This document shows positions 19,901 to 31,146 of a DNA stretch of 64,000 bases, one piece after another. The notes below the pieces were generated by a model. The model did not search any database, was not told where the DNA came from, and saw nothing but the letters and a program-made list of their open reading frames with translations. Where the stretch lies: positions 1-64,000 of the forward strand of contig JAJRTR010000204.1 of the NCBI GenBank assembly GCA_024278215.1, in the 5' to 3' direction. Position 1 is the stretch's first letter, and each line of letters starts with the position of its first letter. The position numbers and the translations under genes are program-made. The stretch comes from a bacterium. Its GTDB lineage: Bacteria; UBP15; UBA6099; JAJRTR01.

Positions 19901-20533
19901 TTACATATATTTCAGTGCGACATTCACCAGCTTGTGTGCGAGCAACTCCGCTGTCACAACGAGGTCTTCAATATGGAACAGCCTGTCGGCAGTGGAATCG
20001 AAAAGCATATTGGCTTCCGCCGGGAGCCCCGGCTCGGCTTCATACACGACGGCCAGCACCGGCATCTTCGGGAAAGGCCAAAACCTGCCGCCCGCGTCGC
20101 CCATATCGACTTTCTCGCCTTTCAGCTCTTCGACGGTTTTAATAAGTAACGCGGACCGGTCGCCGAATCGCCTGATGAGGATGTTGTCGCTGCGCCGCCG
20201 GATTACCTGTTCGTACATCTCGAGCCCGCGAAAAGCCTTAAGCGGCATAATATCACCTGTCGGCTCGACATCCTTCGCCTGCCACAGCAGGTGCAGCGTG
20301 AGGATGCGGAACTGAAGCGGCATATCGCGGCCTGTCAACATGTTTTTTATATCCCACGTATCGCAGTCGACGCTGAATCGCGTCCCGAGCGAATCGAACT
20401 CGAGTGCCGCGCCGTCTCCCGTCCCCGCCACATAATCAAATCCGCACACAAGCGCACGTTCCCGTGCATCAACTCCGGCGAGTTCGCCTTTCGCCTCTTC
20501 GAGTACTTTCATGTAATGTTTTCGTGAATACAT
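19901..20533 (-). CDS. DUF3786-like protein
   Basis: Soluble ~210-aa ORF (RILTLHLLWQAKDVEPTGDIMPLKAFRGLEMYEQVIRRR...); family by recall. Confidence 0.6.
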   Translation of the reverse strand: MYSRKHYMKVLEEAKGELAGVDARERALVCGFDYVAGTGDGAALEFDSLGTRFSVDCDTWDIKNMLTGRDMPLQFRILTLHLLWQAKDVEPTGDIMPLKAFRGLEMYEQVIRRRSDNILIRRFGDRSALLIKTVEELKGEKVDMGDAGGRFWPFPKMPVLAVVYEAEPGLPAEANMLFDSTADRLFHIEDLVVTAELLAHKLVNVALKYM

Positions 20534-20547
20534 GTTTTTGTCCTGTT

Positions 20548-21900
20548 CTATTTATCTGTCGTAATACGCGGCTTTCTCGATGGTATGAACCATACAAACA
20601 AAATAATAATCAACGGAAAGATGAAATTAAAGAAGCCGATGTCGATGCCCCGACTGCCAAGAAACGCGCCGGCGAGGTTGTTCATTCCGGGTCTGTATTG
20701 CGCACCCATGAACTCGCGCAGAAATCGGTCCGCGCCGCCGAAATTGATAATCAGCGAAAAACCGCTCAGAAAACAGAAAGCATTTCTCAGCCACCTGTTG
20801 CTGAAATCAATAAAGGTAAGTGGCAGCATGAGGAAGGGAAGAAGCGGCATGAAAAAACGCGCGCTGTAGGCGTCGAGCCAGCTCTCGCAACTGTTGAAAT
20901 ACAAATATCCGAGCGCCATGAAAAGCACCATGGCCGCCTGGCGACGAAACAGCATAAAACGCCGGAATCCTGCAATCGAGAAGACAACGACAATATTCGT
21001 AAAAAAGAATCCCCAGCCTGAAAACAGCACACGTATCAGGCGGGTGGCGTTCCCCGCGGAAGGCAGCGAAATGCCGTAGAATCCCGTCGAGTGCAGTTGA
21101 TCGTATAGATAAGAATATGAGTAGGAAAGCGGCCACGGCGCGCCGAATGCCCATGTATTGTAAAGCAACAAAAGCGAAACCGCCACCGCGAAACCCAGAA
21201 GTGTCTGAGCGATATACCTGCGGCCCGCTACTGCATAACCCAGAAGACAGACGGCGGTTATCGCTGCGTAATAATCGCTGAGTACGGCCGCGCCCGCGAG
21301 CAGTCCGCCTGCCGCGGCGAGGCCTGCCGCGCCGCGACCCGCCTGCACGCGAGCCAGGCAATAAAACGATGCTAAACCGCAACAGGCGGTTATCGCCGAC
21401 GAGAAAAACACCGTGCCGTAGAACAGCGCCATCGTGCCGAGACCGTATACAAGGGCGATTGTGACCGCCCGGCGCTCGTCGTCCACCAACATCTGCACGA
21501 TTTCATATATAAGAACCGCAGTGAGCGCGGTGCATACTCCCGTGGTGAAGAGTGATACGAAAAACACAATCCAGTTAAGTGGAAGGCCCGCCCTCGAAGC
21601 GATGAAATAGACAGGTACAGCGAGGAAAGAACCAAGCGGCGCTTTGTCTGAAAATATGCGGTCGCCGGAACGTGCGAAGTCCCTGATCTTCCAGCCGGGA
21701 GAAATCACCCGCGGCAGCACATTCGTGATCTCGGGGCCGCCCGTGTCGACAATCGCCGCTGTCAGACTGAACCGCGAAGCGTCATTTGTCGTGAGGTAAT
21801 CGTTGGTGAAAAACGCGTACACAATCAGGCATGAAAAAAATATGCGAAGCGCGTTTCCGGCGGTTGAAGTGTTGTTGTTTTCGCTGTCGTTAAAAGACAT
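20548..21900 (-). CDS. Polytopic membrane protein, glycosyltransferase-like
   Basis: 450 aa, many TM segments (FTNDYLTTNDASRFSLTAAIVDTG...FSDKAPLGSFLAVPVYFIA). Confidence 0.65.
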   Translation of the reverse strand: MSFNDSENNNTSTAGNALRIFFSCLIVYAFFTNDYLTTNDASRFSLTAAIVDTGGPEITNVLPRVISPGWKIRDFARSGDRIFSDKAPLGSFLAVPVYFIASRAGLPLNWIVFFVSLFTTGVCTALTAVLIYEIVQMLVDDERRAVTIALVYGLGTMALFYGTVFFSSAITACCGLASFYCLARVQAGRGAAGLAAAGGLLAGAAVLSDYYAAITAVCLLGYAVAGRRYIAQTLLGFAVAVSLLLLYNTWAFGAPWPLSYSYSYLYDQLHSTGFYGISLPSAGNATRLIRVLFSGWGFFFTNIVVVFSIAGFRRFMLFRRQAAMVLFMALGYLYFNSCESWLDAYSARFFMPLLPFLMLPLTFIDFSNRWLRNAFCFLSGFSLIINFGGADRFLREFMGAQYRPGMNNLAGAFLGSRGIDIGFFNFIFPLIIILFVWFIPSRKPRITTDK

Positions 21901-21905
21901 TCATG

Positions 21906-22958
21906 TCACGCGTTGCTGTCCTTTATAAGCAATTCGAGTTTGCGGAGTGCCGCGCCGCTGTCTATGCTCTCTTCAGCACGCGCCACGCCTTCTTTGAAGC
22001 CACCGACTTTACTTGCGGAAACCAGTGCGGCGGCGGCATTGAGAAGCACGACATTTCGCGCCGCATTCTTCGCGCCATTGAGAACCTTCATCGCTATATC
22101 CGCGTTCCTGGCAGCGTCTCCGCCGCGTATGGCCCTCACATTCACGCTCTTCATGCCGAAGTCTTCAGGCGCGATCCTGAAAGTTTTAAGTCGACCGGAT
22201 TTGAGCTGCGTAATTTTTGTGGGTCCTGTGATAGTGATCTCGTCGAAACAGCCGTCGCCGTGCACAACCATCGCTGCCCTGACGCCGAGGTTCTTCAATA
22301 CCCGCGCCATCACTTCCGTCAACTCCGGTTTGTACACGCCCAGCACTTGCACATTTGCCGATGCGGGGTTGGTAAGCGGGCCGAGAATATTGAAGATCGT
22401 CCGTATGCCGATCTCGCGGCGTGGGCCGATGGCGTGTTTCATCGCACTGTGAAAAAGAGGCGCGAAAAGGAACCCGATGCCGATGCGCTCGATGCAGGCT
22501 TTAACTTTTTTCGGCGGGATGTCGATGTTCACGCCGAGCTGGCGCACGACATCCGCACTGCCGCACTTGCTCGAAACGGACCTGTTGCCGTGTTTCGCGA
22601 CAGTCACGCCCGCGCCCGCCACGACGAAAGCGACAGTGGTCGAGATATTGAACGTGTTGGTGCCGTCGCCGCCGGTACCGCATGTGTCCAGTATTGTTTC
22701 CTCGTCGATGTTGATATCCTCGCGGTCGATGTTCACGACATCATTGCGCTTTATGAGCAGCGCCACCGCCTTCTCGCGCATCGCCTGCGCGCTTCCGGTG
22801 ATCTCGTCTACCGTCTCGCCCTTGAGCCGCAGAGCGGTAATGTAGCAGGCTATCTGCGCGGGTGTCGCGTCGCCGCTCATGATTATTCCCATCGCCGCGC
22901 GCGCTTCCGCGCTGCTGAGATTATTACCCTCGATAACTTTCCTGATATACGGTTTGAT
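21906..22958 (-). CDS. trpD: Anthranilate phosphoribosyltransferase
   Basis: DTCGTGGDGTNTFNISTTVAFVVAGAGVTVAKHGNRSVSSKCGSADVVRQLGVN...LGPLTNPA; start at MIKPYIRKVIEG. Confidence 0.95.
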   Translation of the reverse strand: MKPYIRKVIEGNNLSSAEARAAMGIIMSGDATPAQIACYITALRLKGETVDEITGSAQAMREKAVALLIKRNDVVNIDREDINIDEETILDTCGTGGDGTNTFNISTTVAFVVAGAGVTVAKHGNRSVSSKCGSADVVRQLGVNIDIPPKKVKACIERIGIGFLFAPLFHSAMKHAIGPRREIGIRTIFNILGPLTNPASANVQVLGVYKPELTEVMARVLKNLGVRAAMVVHGDGCFDEITITGPTKITQLKSGRLKTFRIAPEDFGMKSVNVRAIRGGDAARNADIAMKVLNGAKNAARNVVLLNAAAALVSASKVGGFKEGVARAEESIDSGAALRKLELLIKDSNA

Positions 22959-23146
22959 CATCCTGAACCTCGTTTCCCCGATGTTTTTATTTTCACGTGT
23001 AAGGCATAGCGTATAGTATTCTAATAAAAACAAACCCTGCCGCGCAACTTGAACTTTGCGCCGCGCCGATGTAATCTCAATTATGTATCCGAATAGAGTC
23101 GTTATTCATATATGTAAAAGCAAATACACATGAGGGCGAACAAATC

Positions 23147-24817
23147 ATGAAAAGTGATGCGATAAAAAAAGGACACGCGAAGGCACCTCACAGGTCGCTT
23201 ATGAAAGCGCTTGGGCTGACGGATGAAGAGATGCGGCGGCCGCTGATAGGTGTCATCAATTCGAAAAATGAGATAGTGCCGGGACACTTACACCTCGACA
23301 CACTGACCGACGCGGTCAAGGCGGGCATAAGGATGGCGGGCGGCACACCCATCGAGTTCCCGGTGATAGGTGTATGCGACGGAATCGCGATGAACCATAT
23401 CGGGATGAAGTACTCGCTGGCAAGCCGTGAGATTATCGCCGATTCGATAGAGGTAATGGCGACGGCACATGCCTTTGACGCGCTGGTGGGCGTGACGGCC
23501 TGCGATAAGATAACACCGGGCATGCTGCTGGCGTTCGCGAGGCTGGACCTGCCGGCGATAATCGTGGGCGGCGGCCCGATGCTGCCCGGGCGGCTGCGCG
23601 GTCGTAGCCTTGATCTCATTGACGTATTCGAAGGTGTCGGACAGCTTAAGACAGGCAGGATCAGCGCGTGTGAATTGAAAGATATCGAAGACGCGGCGTG
23701 TCCGAGCTGCGGCTCGTGCGCGGGGATGTTCACCGCAAATTCGATGAGCTGCCTCTGCGAGGCGATCGGCATTGCTCTGCCGGGCAACGGCTCGGTCCCC
23801 GCCGTCTATTCCGAGCGTGTGCGCATGGCCAAAGAGTCGGGGATGCGTATCATGGAATTGCTCGAAAGGGACATACGACCTTCGGACATCATCACTAAAA
23901 AGTCGATAGAAAACGCGTTCGCTATGGACATGGCGCTTGGATGTTCGACGAACACGGTGCTGCATGTGCTCGCGCTCGCGACGGAAGCAGGCATCGACGT
24001 CGGACTCGAGGACATCGACAGGATAAGCAAAAAAACGCCCAACCTGTGCAGGCTCAGGCCCGGCGGCGATCACTATCTTGTGGACCTCTACGAGGCTGGC
24101 GGCGTGCCGGCGGTGATGAAAGAACTTGCGAAAAAGAAACTTGTCCATACTGACGTTATCACAGCGACGGGAAAGAAACTCTCGGAAAACTTGAAGAAGG
24201 CGGAGAACATCGACAAAACCGTTATCAGGCCGATAAATAAGCCGTATACGAAAACCGGCGGCCTGACTGTTCTGTGGGGAAACCTCGCGCCCGACGGCGC
24301 GGTCGTCAAAAGCAGCGCCGTCGCGGAAAGTATGCAGTCGCACAGCGGCCCGGCACGTGTTTTCAACTCGGAAGAGAGCGCGTACAAAGCGATACTCGGC
24401 GGAAAGATAAAGGCCGGCGACGTGGTTGTCATTCGCTATGAAGGACCGCGCGGCGGTCCCGGCATGAGGGAAATGCTGTCGCCCACTTCGGCGGTTATCG
24501 GCATGGGACTTGGCGAAACGGTATCGCTTATCACGGACGGTCGCTTCTCGGGCGGCACGCGCGGCGCGGCCATCGGTCACGTATCGCCGGAGGCAATGGC
24601 GGGCGGCCCCATCGCGCTTGTTAAAGAAGGCGATGTCATTTCTTTCGATATGAAGAAACGCCGTATTTCCGTAGCCCTCAGCGACGAAGAGCTTGAGACG
24701 CGACGCGCGAAACTGAAACTTCCGAAACCGAAAATCACTGCCGGTTATCTGGGCCGCTACGCGCAGATGGTCCGGTCCGCCAACCTCGGCGCCGTGCTGA
24801 AAACGATAGACGATTGA
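23147..24817 (+). CDS. ilvD: Dihydroxy-acid dehydratase
   Basis: [50 protein letters not shown]...[16 protein letters not shown]...GCSTNTVLH. Confidence 0.96.
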   Translation: MKSDAIKKGHAKAPHRSLMKALGLTDEEMRRPLIGVINSKNEIVPGHLHLDTLTDAVKAGIRMAGGTPIEFPVIGVCDGIAMNHIGMKYSLASREIIADSIEVMATAHAFDALVGVTACDKITPGMLLAFARLDLPAIIVGGGPMLPGRLRGRSLDLIDVFEGVGQLKTGRISACELKDIEDAACPSCGSCAGMFTANSMSCLCEAIGIALPGNGSVPAVYSERVRMAKESGMRIMELLERDIRPSDIITKKSIENAFAMDMALGCSTNTVLHVLALATEAGIDVGLEDIDRISKKTPNLCRLRPGGDHYLVDLYEAGGVPAVMKELAKKKLVHTDVITATGKKLSENLKKAENIDKTVIRPINKPYTKTGGLTVLWGNLAPDGAVVKSSAVAESMQSHSGPARVFNSEESAYKAILGGKIKAGDVVVIRYEGPRGGPGMREMLSPTSAVIGMGLGETVSLITDGRFSGGTRGAAIGHVSPEAMAGGPIALVKEGDVISFDMKKRRISVALSDEELETRRAKLKLPKPKITAGYLGRYAQMVRSANLGAVLKTIDD

Positions 24818-24862
24818 ACCTGGTGCTCGACCGGAAATAACTTCGGGGAACCCGGGGAGGTA

Positions 24863-26209
24863 ATGAAAATGGATCGTGATAGAATGGAATTTTTAAGGGA
24901 ACTGCAATTTGACAGGCGGTCGTTCCTGCGTGCGATGGGCGCAGCGGCGGCAGCGGTGGGCGTGGCAGGGATTTCGCCTGTAAAGACCGCCGCGAAGGTG
25001 ACGGCGGGTAACCACGTGTCGAAACCGACCCTTATTTCACCAAACACTTTCGGCCCTGCAACGGCTATGAAAGGAAGTCCGATCAGCGCGCGGTTGCTGC
25101 TGCCCGAGGGTGCGTCTCTAAGGAAAGCGAAACTGATAAATGAAGCTGCACCTTCCAAAACTGTTAACCTCAAGATCGATATGTCCGCTGTGCAGGGCGG
25201 AGTTGCGGAACCGGTTTTTACTCCTGAAAAAACGAGTGGCGACGGACCGCACACGCTCGAGCTGACATTCGAGACTGACACCGGCAATACGACGATTACA
25301 CGTCCACATGCCGTATGGTATAGGGCCGGCTTCCCTGAAAAGTTCACATTTGGGATACTCGCCGATTACCATGTGGGCGATAACCGGGGCAAGAGAATAG
25401 CTCCGCATATTAATCTTACGAAACTGCGCGGCAGGGTGTTGAAAAGCCTCGCGGCGGCGCAGCCGGAGTTTGTGCTTGTGGCGGGCGACATAGTCTTCCA
25501 GCCGGGAATGTATGCAAAAGACTACAGGACGTTATTCGACGAATTGTCAGGCAATTTGAATGCGCCGGTCTATGTCGTGCCGGGCAACCACGACCTGATG
25601 AAATTGCAAATGGGCAATCTGTGGCGGATCGAGGGCTACGATTTCTGGCGGGATTACATCGGACCGCCGAAACAGGCGTTCTCTTTCGGCAGGCACAGGT
25701 TCATCGGCATCAACAGCCACGACCGTCCCGAAGCCGACCGCGACGTAACGAAGATATTCTCAGAACTCGACAACAAGAAGGTCATCTGGACGTTGGCTTC
25801 CGGCGCTTTGCAGGCGGCACAATACGAATGGATAAAAGCTGAGTTGAAAAAAGCAAACGGAGAGGACATGATAATATCCGTGTTCGGGCACCACACGCCA
25901 CTTGGCGATATGGTCGACAAATCACTTCTGTCCGACACGCCGCTGATACCGCCCGGAGAATTCCTCGAAGAGATGGAAAGCACCGGCGTGAAGAACTACT
26001 TCTATGGCCACAAGCACGCGAATGTTTACGACGAACGCGACGGCCTGGCGCTGACATGCACCGGCACGTCCGGCAGTGACCTGGGCGACAACAGCGGCTG
26101 GGGGTACAGGCTGGTCGATGTCGATGGAGACAGATTCGCTTCACATTATGTCGAGGTCGAACCGCATCCACGGAGCAGGAAAAAGAAAGCTGAAACACTA
26201 CATCGTTAA
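24863..26209 (+). CDS. TAT-exported calcineurin-like metallophosphoesterase
   Basis: DRRSFLRAMGAAAAAVGVAG twin-arginine signal; ILADYHVGD, VAGDIVF, VPGNHDL, GHHTP, GHKHANV. Confidence 0.88.
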   Translation: MKMDRDRMEFLRELQFDRRSFLRAMGAAAAAVGVAGISPVKTAAKVTAGNHVSKPTLISPNTFGPATAMKGSPISARLLLPEGASLRKAKLINEAAPSKTVNLKIDMSAVQGGVAEPVFTPEKTSGDGPHTLELTFETDTGNTTITRPHAVWYRAGFPEKFTFGILADYHVGDNRGKRIAPHINLTKLRGRVLKSLAAAQPEFVLVAGDIVFQPGMYAKDYRTLFDELSGNLNAPVYVVPGNHDLMKLQMGNLWRIEGYDFWRDYIGPPKQAFSFGRHRFIGINSHDRPEADRDVTKIFSELDNKKVIWTLASGALQAAQYEWIKAELKKANGEDMIISVFGHHTPLGDMVDKSLLSDTPLIPPGEFLEEMESTGVKNYFYGHKHANVYDERDGLALTCTGTSGSDLGDNSGWGYRLVDVDGDRFASHYVEVEPHPRSRKKKAETLHR

Positions 26210-26224
26210 CTTCGGGGATTTTTA

Positions 26225-26250
26225 AACCCGCATTTGTGAAATATGCGGTT
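26225..26250. repeat. Family D short palindromic repeat (AACCCGCATTTGTGAAATATGCGGTT)
   Basis: Similar to other family D copies. Confidence 0.4.
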
Positions 26251-26382
26251 AAATGGTGAATGTATCACTCTACGACAAACCCGGTGTGTGGAACCGGCAT
26301 AAGTATCAAAAAACAGGCAGGCTCCGGATAATATATTTATAATGTTAAAAGAGGCACTTAGAAAAACACAGGCAGTGTACGT

Positions 26383-27855
26383 ATGAAAGTCCTTCTGATA
26401 GACCCGATGCGGATCAACCTCGAGACGTATCTTATAATCCCGAATCTGGGTGTCGGGTACCTCGCAACGGCATTGCGACGGGCGGGCCACGAGGTAACGA
26501 TCTGCAACGCCGCGCGTGATTCGCTCACTCCCGAGCAGGTAGCTCAGGATGTCGCCGTCAACCGCTATCACGCTGTCGGCATAACGATTTTCACACCCTA
26601 TTTCACATCGACCGAAAAGTATGCCGGGGCGATCCGGAAGCGGTTCCCCGAAGTGTTGCTGCTCGCGGGTGGCCCGCACGCGATTTTCGAGCCGGAGGAA
26701 GTTTTCGACTTCATCCCGGAGTTCGACTATGCCTGCACCGGCGAGGGCGAAGAAACAGTGCCGATGCTGCTTGCCGAACTCGAAAAAAACGATAATCCAC
26801 CGGTCGAAACGCTCGAGAAAATTCCAAACCTGTGTTTCCGCGAAGGCGACGGATACCGACGCACCGAACGGAAGTTGATAAAAGACATAAGGCCGCTGGA
26901 CCTGCCCGCATGGGACCTGATCGAGCCCCACAAGTTCGCCCTCTATCCCAACGGCATCTTCACGAAACGAAAACATGTCGCGCCGATGGTGACGTCGCGC
27001 GGATGTCCTTTCCCGTGCAGGTTCTGCGGTGCGGGCCGGGCGATGGGCAAAAAGGTCAGGCACCGCGAACCGGAGAGCCTGATCGAGGAGATAGAACTAC
27101 TGCGCGACAAGTACAACATCCACGAAATCCAGTTCATGGACGACAACTTCTCTGTGGACCGCAATTTCGTGCTGCGTGTGTGCGAACTGATGATCGAGAA
27201 GAACCTGGGTGTCGACTGGGGCTGCCCGCCGGGTGTGCGGCTCGACTGCATAGACGACGAAACTGTCGGCATGATGCGGCGCGCGGGGTGCTACTCGACA
27301 TCGGTCGGCATCGAGTCGGGCTGGCAACGTGTGCTGGACCTGATGAAAAAGAAGATCAAACTCGAAAACGTCGAGCCGAATATAGCGATCCTGCGAAAAC
27401 ACGGCATCCGCATCACCGGCCTTTTTATTCTCGGCTTCCCCGGCGAGACTGTCGAGGAAATGCGCGAAACCGTGAAACTCGCGCTCAAGCTGGATATCAA
27501 TCGCGTGAACCTGTTTCCGTTCACACCCTTCCCCGGCAGCGAGATGTACGACAAGCTGAAATCCGAAGGCAAACTCCAGGGCCTCAGCTACGACGAAACG
27601 TATATCCACAACCTCAGTTACTGCGACGAATCCATATCTATTAAGGACCTGATAAAAGTCCAGCGTATGGCGCACTTCAGGTTCTACCTGAGGCCGAGAA
27701 TCATCTGGGGTATCCTCAAGGAGATACATTCAGTTACACAGTTGAAGATTGTGCTTCAGAGAGCGATGAAAATAATCTTTCCGGGGCGTGTCGGACAGCA
27801 TTACCGGGATAATGAAATATCGCGCGCCGCCAACAGTGGACCGAACAATCACTGA
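26383..27855 (+). CDS. B12-binding-domain radical SAM protein
   Basis: VGYLATALRRAGHEVTICNA...SRGCPFPCRFCGAGRAMGKKVRHREPESLIEEIELL. Confidence 0.92.
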   Translation: MKVLLIDPMRINLETYLIIPNLGVGYLATALRRAGHEVTICNAARDSLTPEQVAQDVAVNRYHAVGITIFTPYFTSTEKYAGAIRKRFPEVLLLAGGPHAIFEPEEVFDFIPEFDYACTGEGEETVPMLLAELEKNDNPPVETLEKIPNLCFREGDGYRRTERKLIKDIRPLDLPAWDLIEPHKFALYPNGIFTKRKHVAPMVTSRGCPFPCRFCGAGRAMGKKVRHREPESLIEEIELLRDKYNIHEIQFMDDNFSVDRNFVLRVCELMIEKNLGVDWGCPPGVRLDCIDDETVGMMRRAGCYSTSVGIESGWQRVLDLMKKKIKLENVEPNIAILRKHGIRITGLFILGFPGETVEEMRETVKLALKLDINRVNLFPFTPFPGSEMYDKLKSEGKLQGLSYDETYIHNLSYCDESISIKDLIKVQRMAHFRFYLRPRIIWGILKEIHSVTQLKIVLQRAMKIIFPGRVGQHYRDNEISRAANSGPNNH

Positions 27856-27896
27856 AAAAACGGCGCAGCATACCTGTGGTTTATCTCGACCTGCAA

Positions 27897-29501
27897 TCAA
27901 ATCTCCACTCTGAATAATCCTGTGGTTCCAGCTACATAAAGGGCTTTTTCATGCGTCGAGTACAGGAAATAACGCGGGAACGGCAGGTAAAAAGTATCGA
28001 GCAGTTTCAACGTGTCAAGGTCGAGAACATCCACACGACCGGAAATCTGGCAGCCGACAAACAGCCGCCGCTTCACGGGGTCGACCGCCAGCGCGCGCGC
28101 TCCCAGTCCAGACCTGACAACATTCTCAACCTTCAGAGTTTTCTCGTCAATTACTGCCACTATCGACCTTAACGGTACACTTTGGAACAGGCGCCGAGTG
28201 TCCGGGTCGCGAATTGTCTCCCACACGAGATAGCCTGTAAACCTGTATCTGATCGGCAACCCGCAACACGGCTGCAGCTCTGTAATAAATGGTCCCATCA
28301 GGCAGCCGGAGACAAACATCCGGGCATGATCATTGTCGATGTCGATCCTGACGACGCCCTTGCCCGCGGGGCCGGGCGGCACCGGAGCGGCGGGCACTTC
28401 GAGCGATGTGCGGTCTATAACGAAAAGATCACCTGTGTCGTCGCAACCGGCATATATCAGATTGCGCCGTGTGTCCACAGCCACAGCGTTCAATTGCGTG
28501 CATCTCTCCGGCGGTATGTCCAGCGCGTCGATCACCTCGAACGGCGATTCCGAAATTATCTGCAATTGCTTTTCAGTGACAGAGTGAATGGCGATGTAAA
28601 ATCTGCCGGGTGCCCTGTCGTAAGCAAGCTGTCTGGGGTATCCGGGCATAGCGAGACTCTTAACACGCTTCAGGGTTTTGCGGTCGACGAGGTCTACGGA
28701 CGTGTTGGACTTGTTGAGATAAACTATATGCCTGCCGTCCGACATAAACTCGATGCCCGCGCCACCGCCTATAGCGCTGTTTGCAGATATTTTCAGGTCG
28801 CCGCGTCCATCGTTTATGTTCGGGAACCATGTGAAATACATTATTATGATTGCGCCGCCGTAAAACACGTATGCAAATTTGTTGCGCGCGATATTTCTCC
28901 ATAATGTTTTTTCGCCGAATTTGAAATTTAGAAGCGGGTATATCCTTATGGCGATAAGAAGCGTGACGAATAATACGAGCGTTGTCAGGGAAACAAGTAT
29001 ACCGGTTATGAGCAAAAGAACGACCGCGAATAATAATGTCGGCGATACGTAGGAAACGATGATATTGGCTACAACACCTTTGTTTACGATCGTCATCTTT
29101 TCACTGGCGACTATCGAAATAGAAGCGAAAACAAGCACACATGCGGAGAGCCGCAGGTCGAGACACAGAGCGACTGTGAATCCTGCGAGACAATATAAGA
29201 TGAATAAAATATCCAGCCCCGATATTGCCGTGTGCCACTGTCTGCGCGCCCATAGGCCGATGCTTGAGACGCCGCCGAGCTTCATTAATACTGACAGAAT
29301 AATAACCGCGAAAAGCAGTACAACAAATAGTATCACGCTGCCGAATATGCCGTTAAAAACAAATGCGAATATATAATCGACGAAAGGCCACGGCGCACTA
29401 AGCACCACGAGCGCAATGAAACAGAGCATCAGTACAAGCAATGTGTTTATAATGATTTTCGTTACTGCCGTTTTCATTGCGTGTCCGTTTCTATGTAACA
29501 A
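27897..29501 (-). CDS. Membrane protein with C-terminal YncE-like beta-propeller
   Basis: N-terminal TM segments, then SDGRHIVYLNKSNTSVDLVDRKTLKRVKSLAMPGYPRQLAYD...DPVKRRLFVGCQISGRVDVLDLDTLK. Confidence 0.75.
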   Translation of the reverse strand: MLHRNGHAMKTAVTKIIINTLLVLMLCFIALVVLSAPWPFVDYIFAFVFNGIFGSVILFVVLLFAVIILSVLMKLGGVSSIGLWARRQWHTAISGLDILFILYCLAGFTVALCLDLRLSACVLVFASISIVASEKMTIVNKGVVANIIVSYVSPTLLFAVVLLLITGILVSLTTLVLFVTLLIAIRIYPLLNFKFGEKTLWRNIARNKFAYVFYGGAIIIMYFTWFPNINDGRGDLKISANSAIGGGAGIEFMSDGRHIVYLNKSNTSVDLVDRKTLKRVKSLAMPGYPRQLAYDRAPGRFYIAIHSVTEKQLQIISESPFEVIDALDIPPERCTQLNAVAVDTRRNLIYAGCDDTGDLFVIDRTSLEVPAAPVPPGPAGKGVVRIDIDNDHARMFVSGCLMGPFITELQPCCGLPIRYRFTGYLVWETIRDPDTRRLFQSVPLRSIVAVIDEKTLKVENVVRSGLGARALAVDPVKRRLFVGCQISGRVDVLDLDTLKLLDTFYLPFPRYFLYSTHEKALYVAGTTGLFRVEI

Positions 29502-29520
29502 TCGGTGCCCGGCTCAACAT

Positions 29521-29709
29521 AGTGTCGCGTCAAGAAGAAAAGCCGTAAGGAAGGTCACCGTAAAAACGATAAACAAGGGCGGGGTCACCGTACCCCGCCT
29601 CAACTTGTGCCTGCAAAAACCGTGTTCGCGAGAAATATGATCAGGCGGAGTACGATGCCACCGCTCTTGTCTACATATCTTGCGCATTTAGAAGTGTGAC
29701 ACAACACTA
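29521..29709 (+). mobile_element. Family B MITE-like element, copy B2
   Basis: AGTGTCGCGTCA...TGACACAACACT ends with flanking TA; interior matches B1. Its right boundary forms the TAG stop of the 29707..31125 gene. Confidence 0.8.
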
Positions 29710-31125
29710 GTTCCATTTCGCGCTCAGAAAAGACAACGCGTCTTTTATCAGGCCGCCCGTCCTGAGCGAATGAAAAAACCGTTTTATAATGTATTTCGGC
29801 CTGAGATACACACGCCTGAAGGCGAGTTTATACAGTTCCTCGATCTCGTCCCAGCCGAGATTCGGATGATCGTACAGCGGCACGTCCGTCCGGTGAAAGA
29901 TGTACCTGCTCCAGTCTTTCGTCCTGACGAGCCCCCGTGAATCCAGTTGCTCGAACATTACTGTGCCGGGCAGAGGAACGGCGATATCGAACTTGCTGAT
30001 TGTCATATCGAGTTCGATGGCGAAATCAATCGTGTCCATGATCGTAGCGCGCGTGTCCTCGGGAAGCGCGACAATAAAGAAGCCGAATGTTTCGAGACCG
30101 TGTTTTTTGCATAGCGACACGGCACGCCGAATGTCGTCCTTGTTCAGGCCCTTGGAAACACTGTCGAGCACAGCGTCGTTTCCCGATTCGACGCCTAAAG
30201 CGACCTGGTAGCAGCCGGCGCGCCTGAAAAGGACGCACATTTCATCGTCGACACGGTCGGCGCGTATGCCGTTGAACAGGTTGAAAGGAATCGTCACATT
30301 GCGGTCGATCATCAGGCGGCATATCTCTTTCGCGCGCGCGAGATTTGTCGTGAAGCCGTCGTCCACGATATGAATCTCCCTGAAACCGTGCCGCCGTATC
30401 ATGTACTCTATTTCGTCGACCACGCGCTCCGCCGACTTCGCGCGGAACCGCCGACCGAATATCGTTTTGTCGCAATATATACAACCGAACGGACACCCCC
30501 TGCTCGTTTCTATATAACCGCCCGGTCGGCGGCGTTCTGTAAGGTGCGACATGTGGTATCGCCCGAGATCGAACATTTCCCACGCCGGCATCGGCAGCGA
30601 GTCGAGATCATCTATCAGCGCTCGACGCTCCGCCGACACTTCGCCGTCTGCGCCACGAGATGCAACGCCAGGCACAGCAGCCGGAGCGTCGCTATCGAGC
30701 AGATCGCAAAGTGTGAAGTCCGACTCGCCCAGCGCGACATAATCCACACAGTCTGTCGCGAGTGTTTCCTCCGGGAACCGTGTCGCGTGCACTCCTCCGC
30801 ATATAACAGTTGTCTCGGGAGAAATCGCTTTTACTGCGGCCGCGATGTCCATTGCGCCGCGCCATGTGGGTGTTATAGATGTAATACCCGCCGCATCGGG
30901 CTCAAACTCGAGAATTGTTTTCCTCAGCAACGCGCCGGTGTGTTCTCCAGCGATATCCGCGACATCGAGGTCCAGCACGCGCGGACTGTGGCCGCACGCG
31001 GCGAGTGCTCCGCCAAGGGCGGCAAGCCCGAGCGACGGGAGGACCGGCGCGCCGACTTTAACATTGGTTTCAAGGTATACCCGGCGTGTGCCAGGCGGAT
31101 TTATAAGGAGGATTCTTTTCTTCAT
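29707..31125 (-). CDS. B12-binding-domain radical SAM protein
   Basis: LGLAALGGALAACGHSPRVLDLD...ETSRGCPFGCIYCDKTIFGRRFRAKSAERVVDEIEYM. Confidence 0.92.
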   Translation of the reverse strand: MKKRILLINPPGTRRVYLETNVKVGAPVLPSLGLAALGGALAACGHSPRVLDLDVADIAGEHTGALLRKTILEFEPDAAGITSITPTWRGAMDIAAAVKAISPETTVICGGVHATRFPEETLATDCVDYVALGESDFTLCDLLDSDAPAAVPGVASRGADGEVSAERRALIDDLDSLPMPAWEMFDLGRYHMSHLTERRRPGGYIETSRGCPFGCIYCDKTIFGRRFRAKSAERVVDEIEYMIRRHGFREIHIVDDGFTTNLARAKEICRLMIDRNVTIPFNLFNGIRADRVDDEMCVLFRRAGCYQVALGVESGNDAVLDSVSKGLNKDDIRRAVSLCKKHGLETFGFFIVALPEDTRATIMDTIDFAIELDMTISKFDIAVPLPGTVMFEQLDSRGLVRTKDWSRYIFHRTDVPLYDHPNLGWDEIEELYKLAFRRVYLRPKYIIKRFFHSLRTGGLIKDALSFLSAKWN

Positions 31126-31146
31126 TTTATTTGTTTCGCGAACACA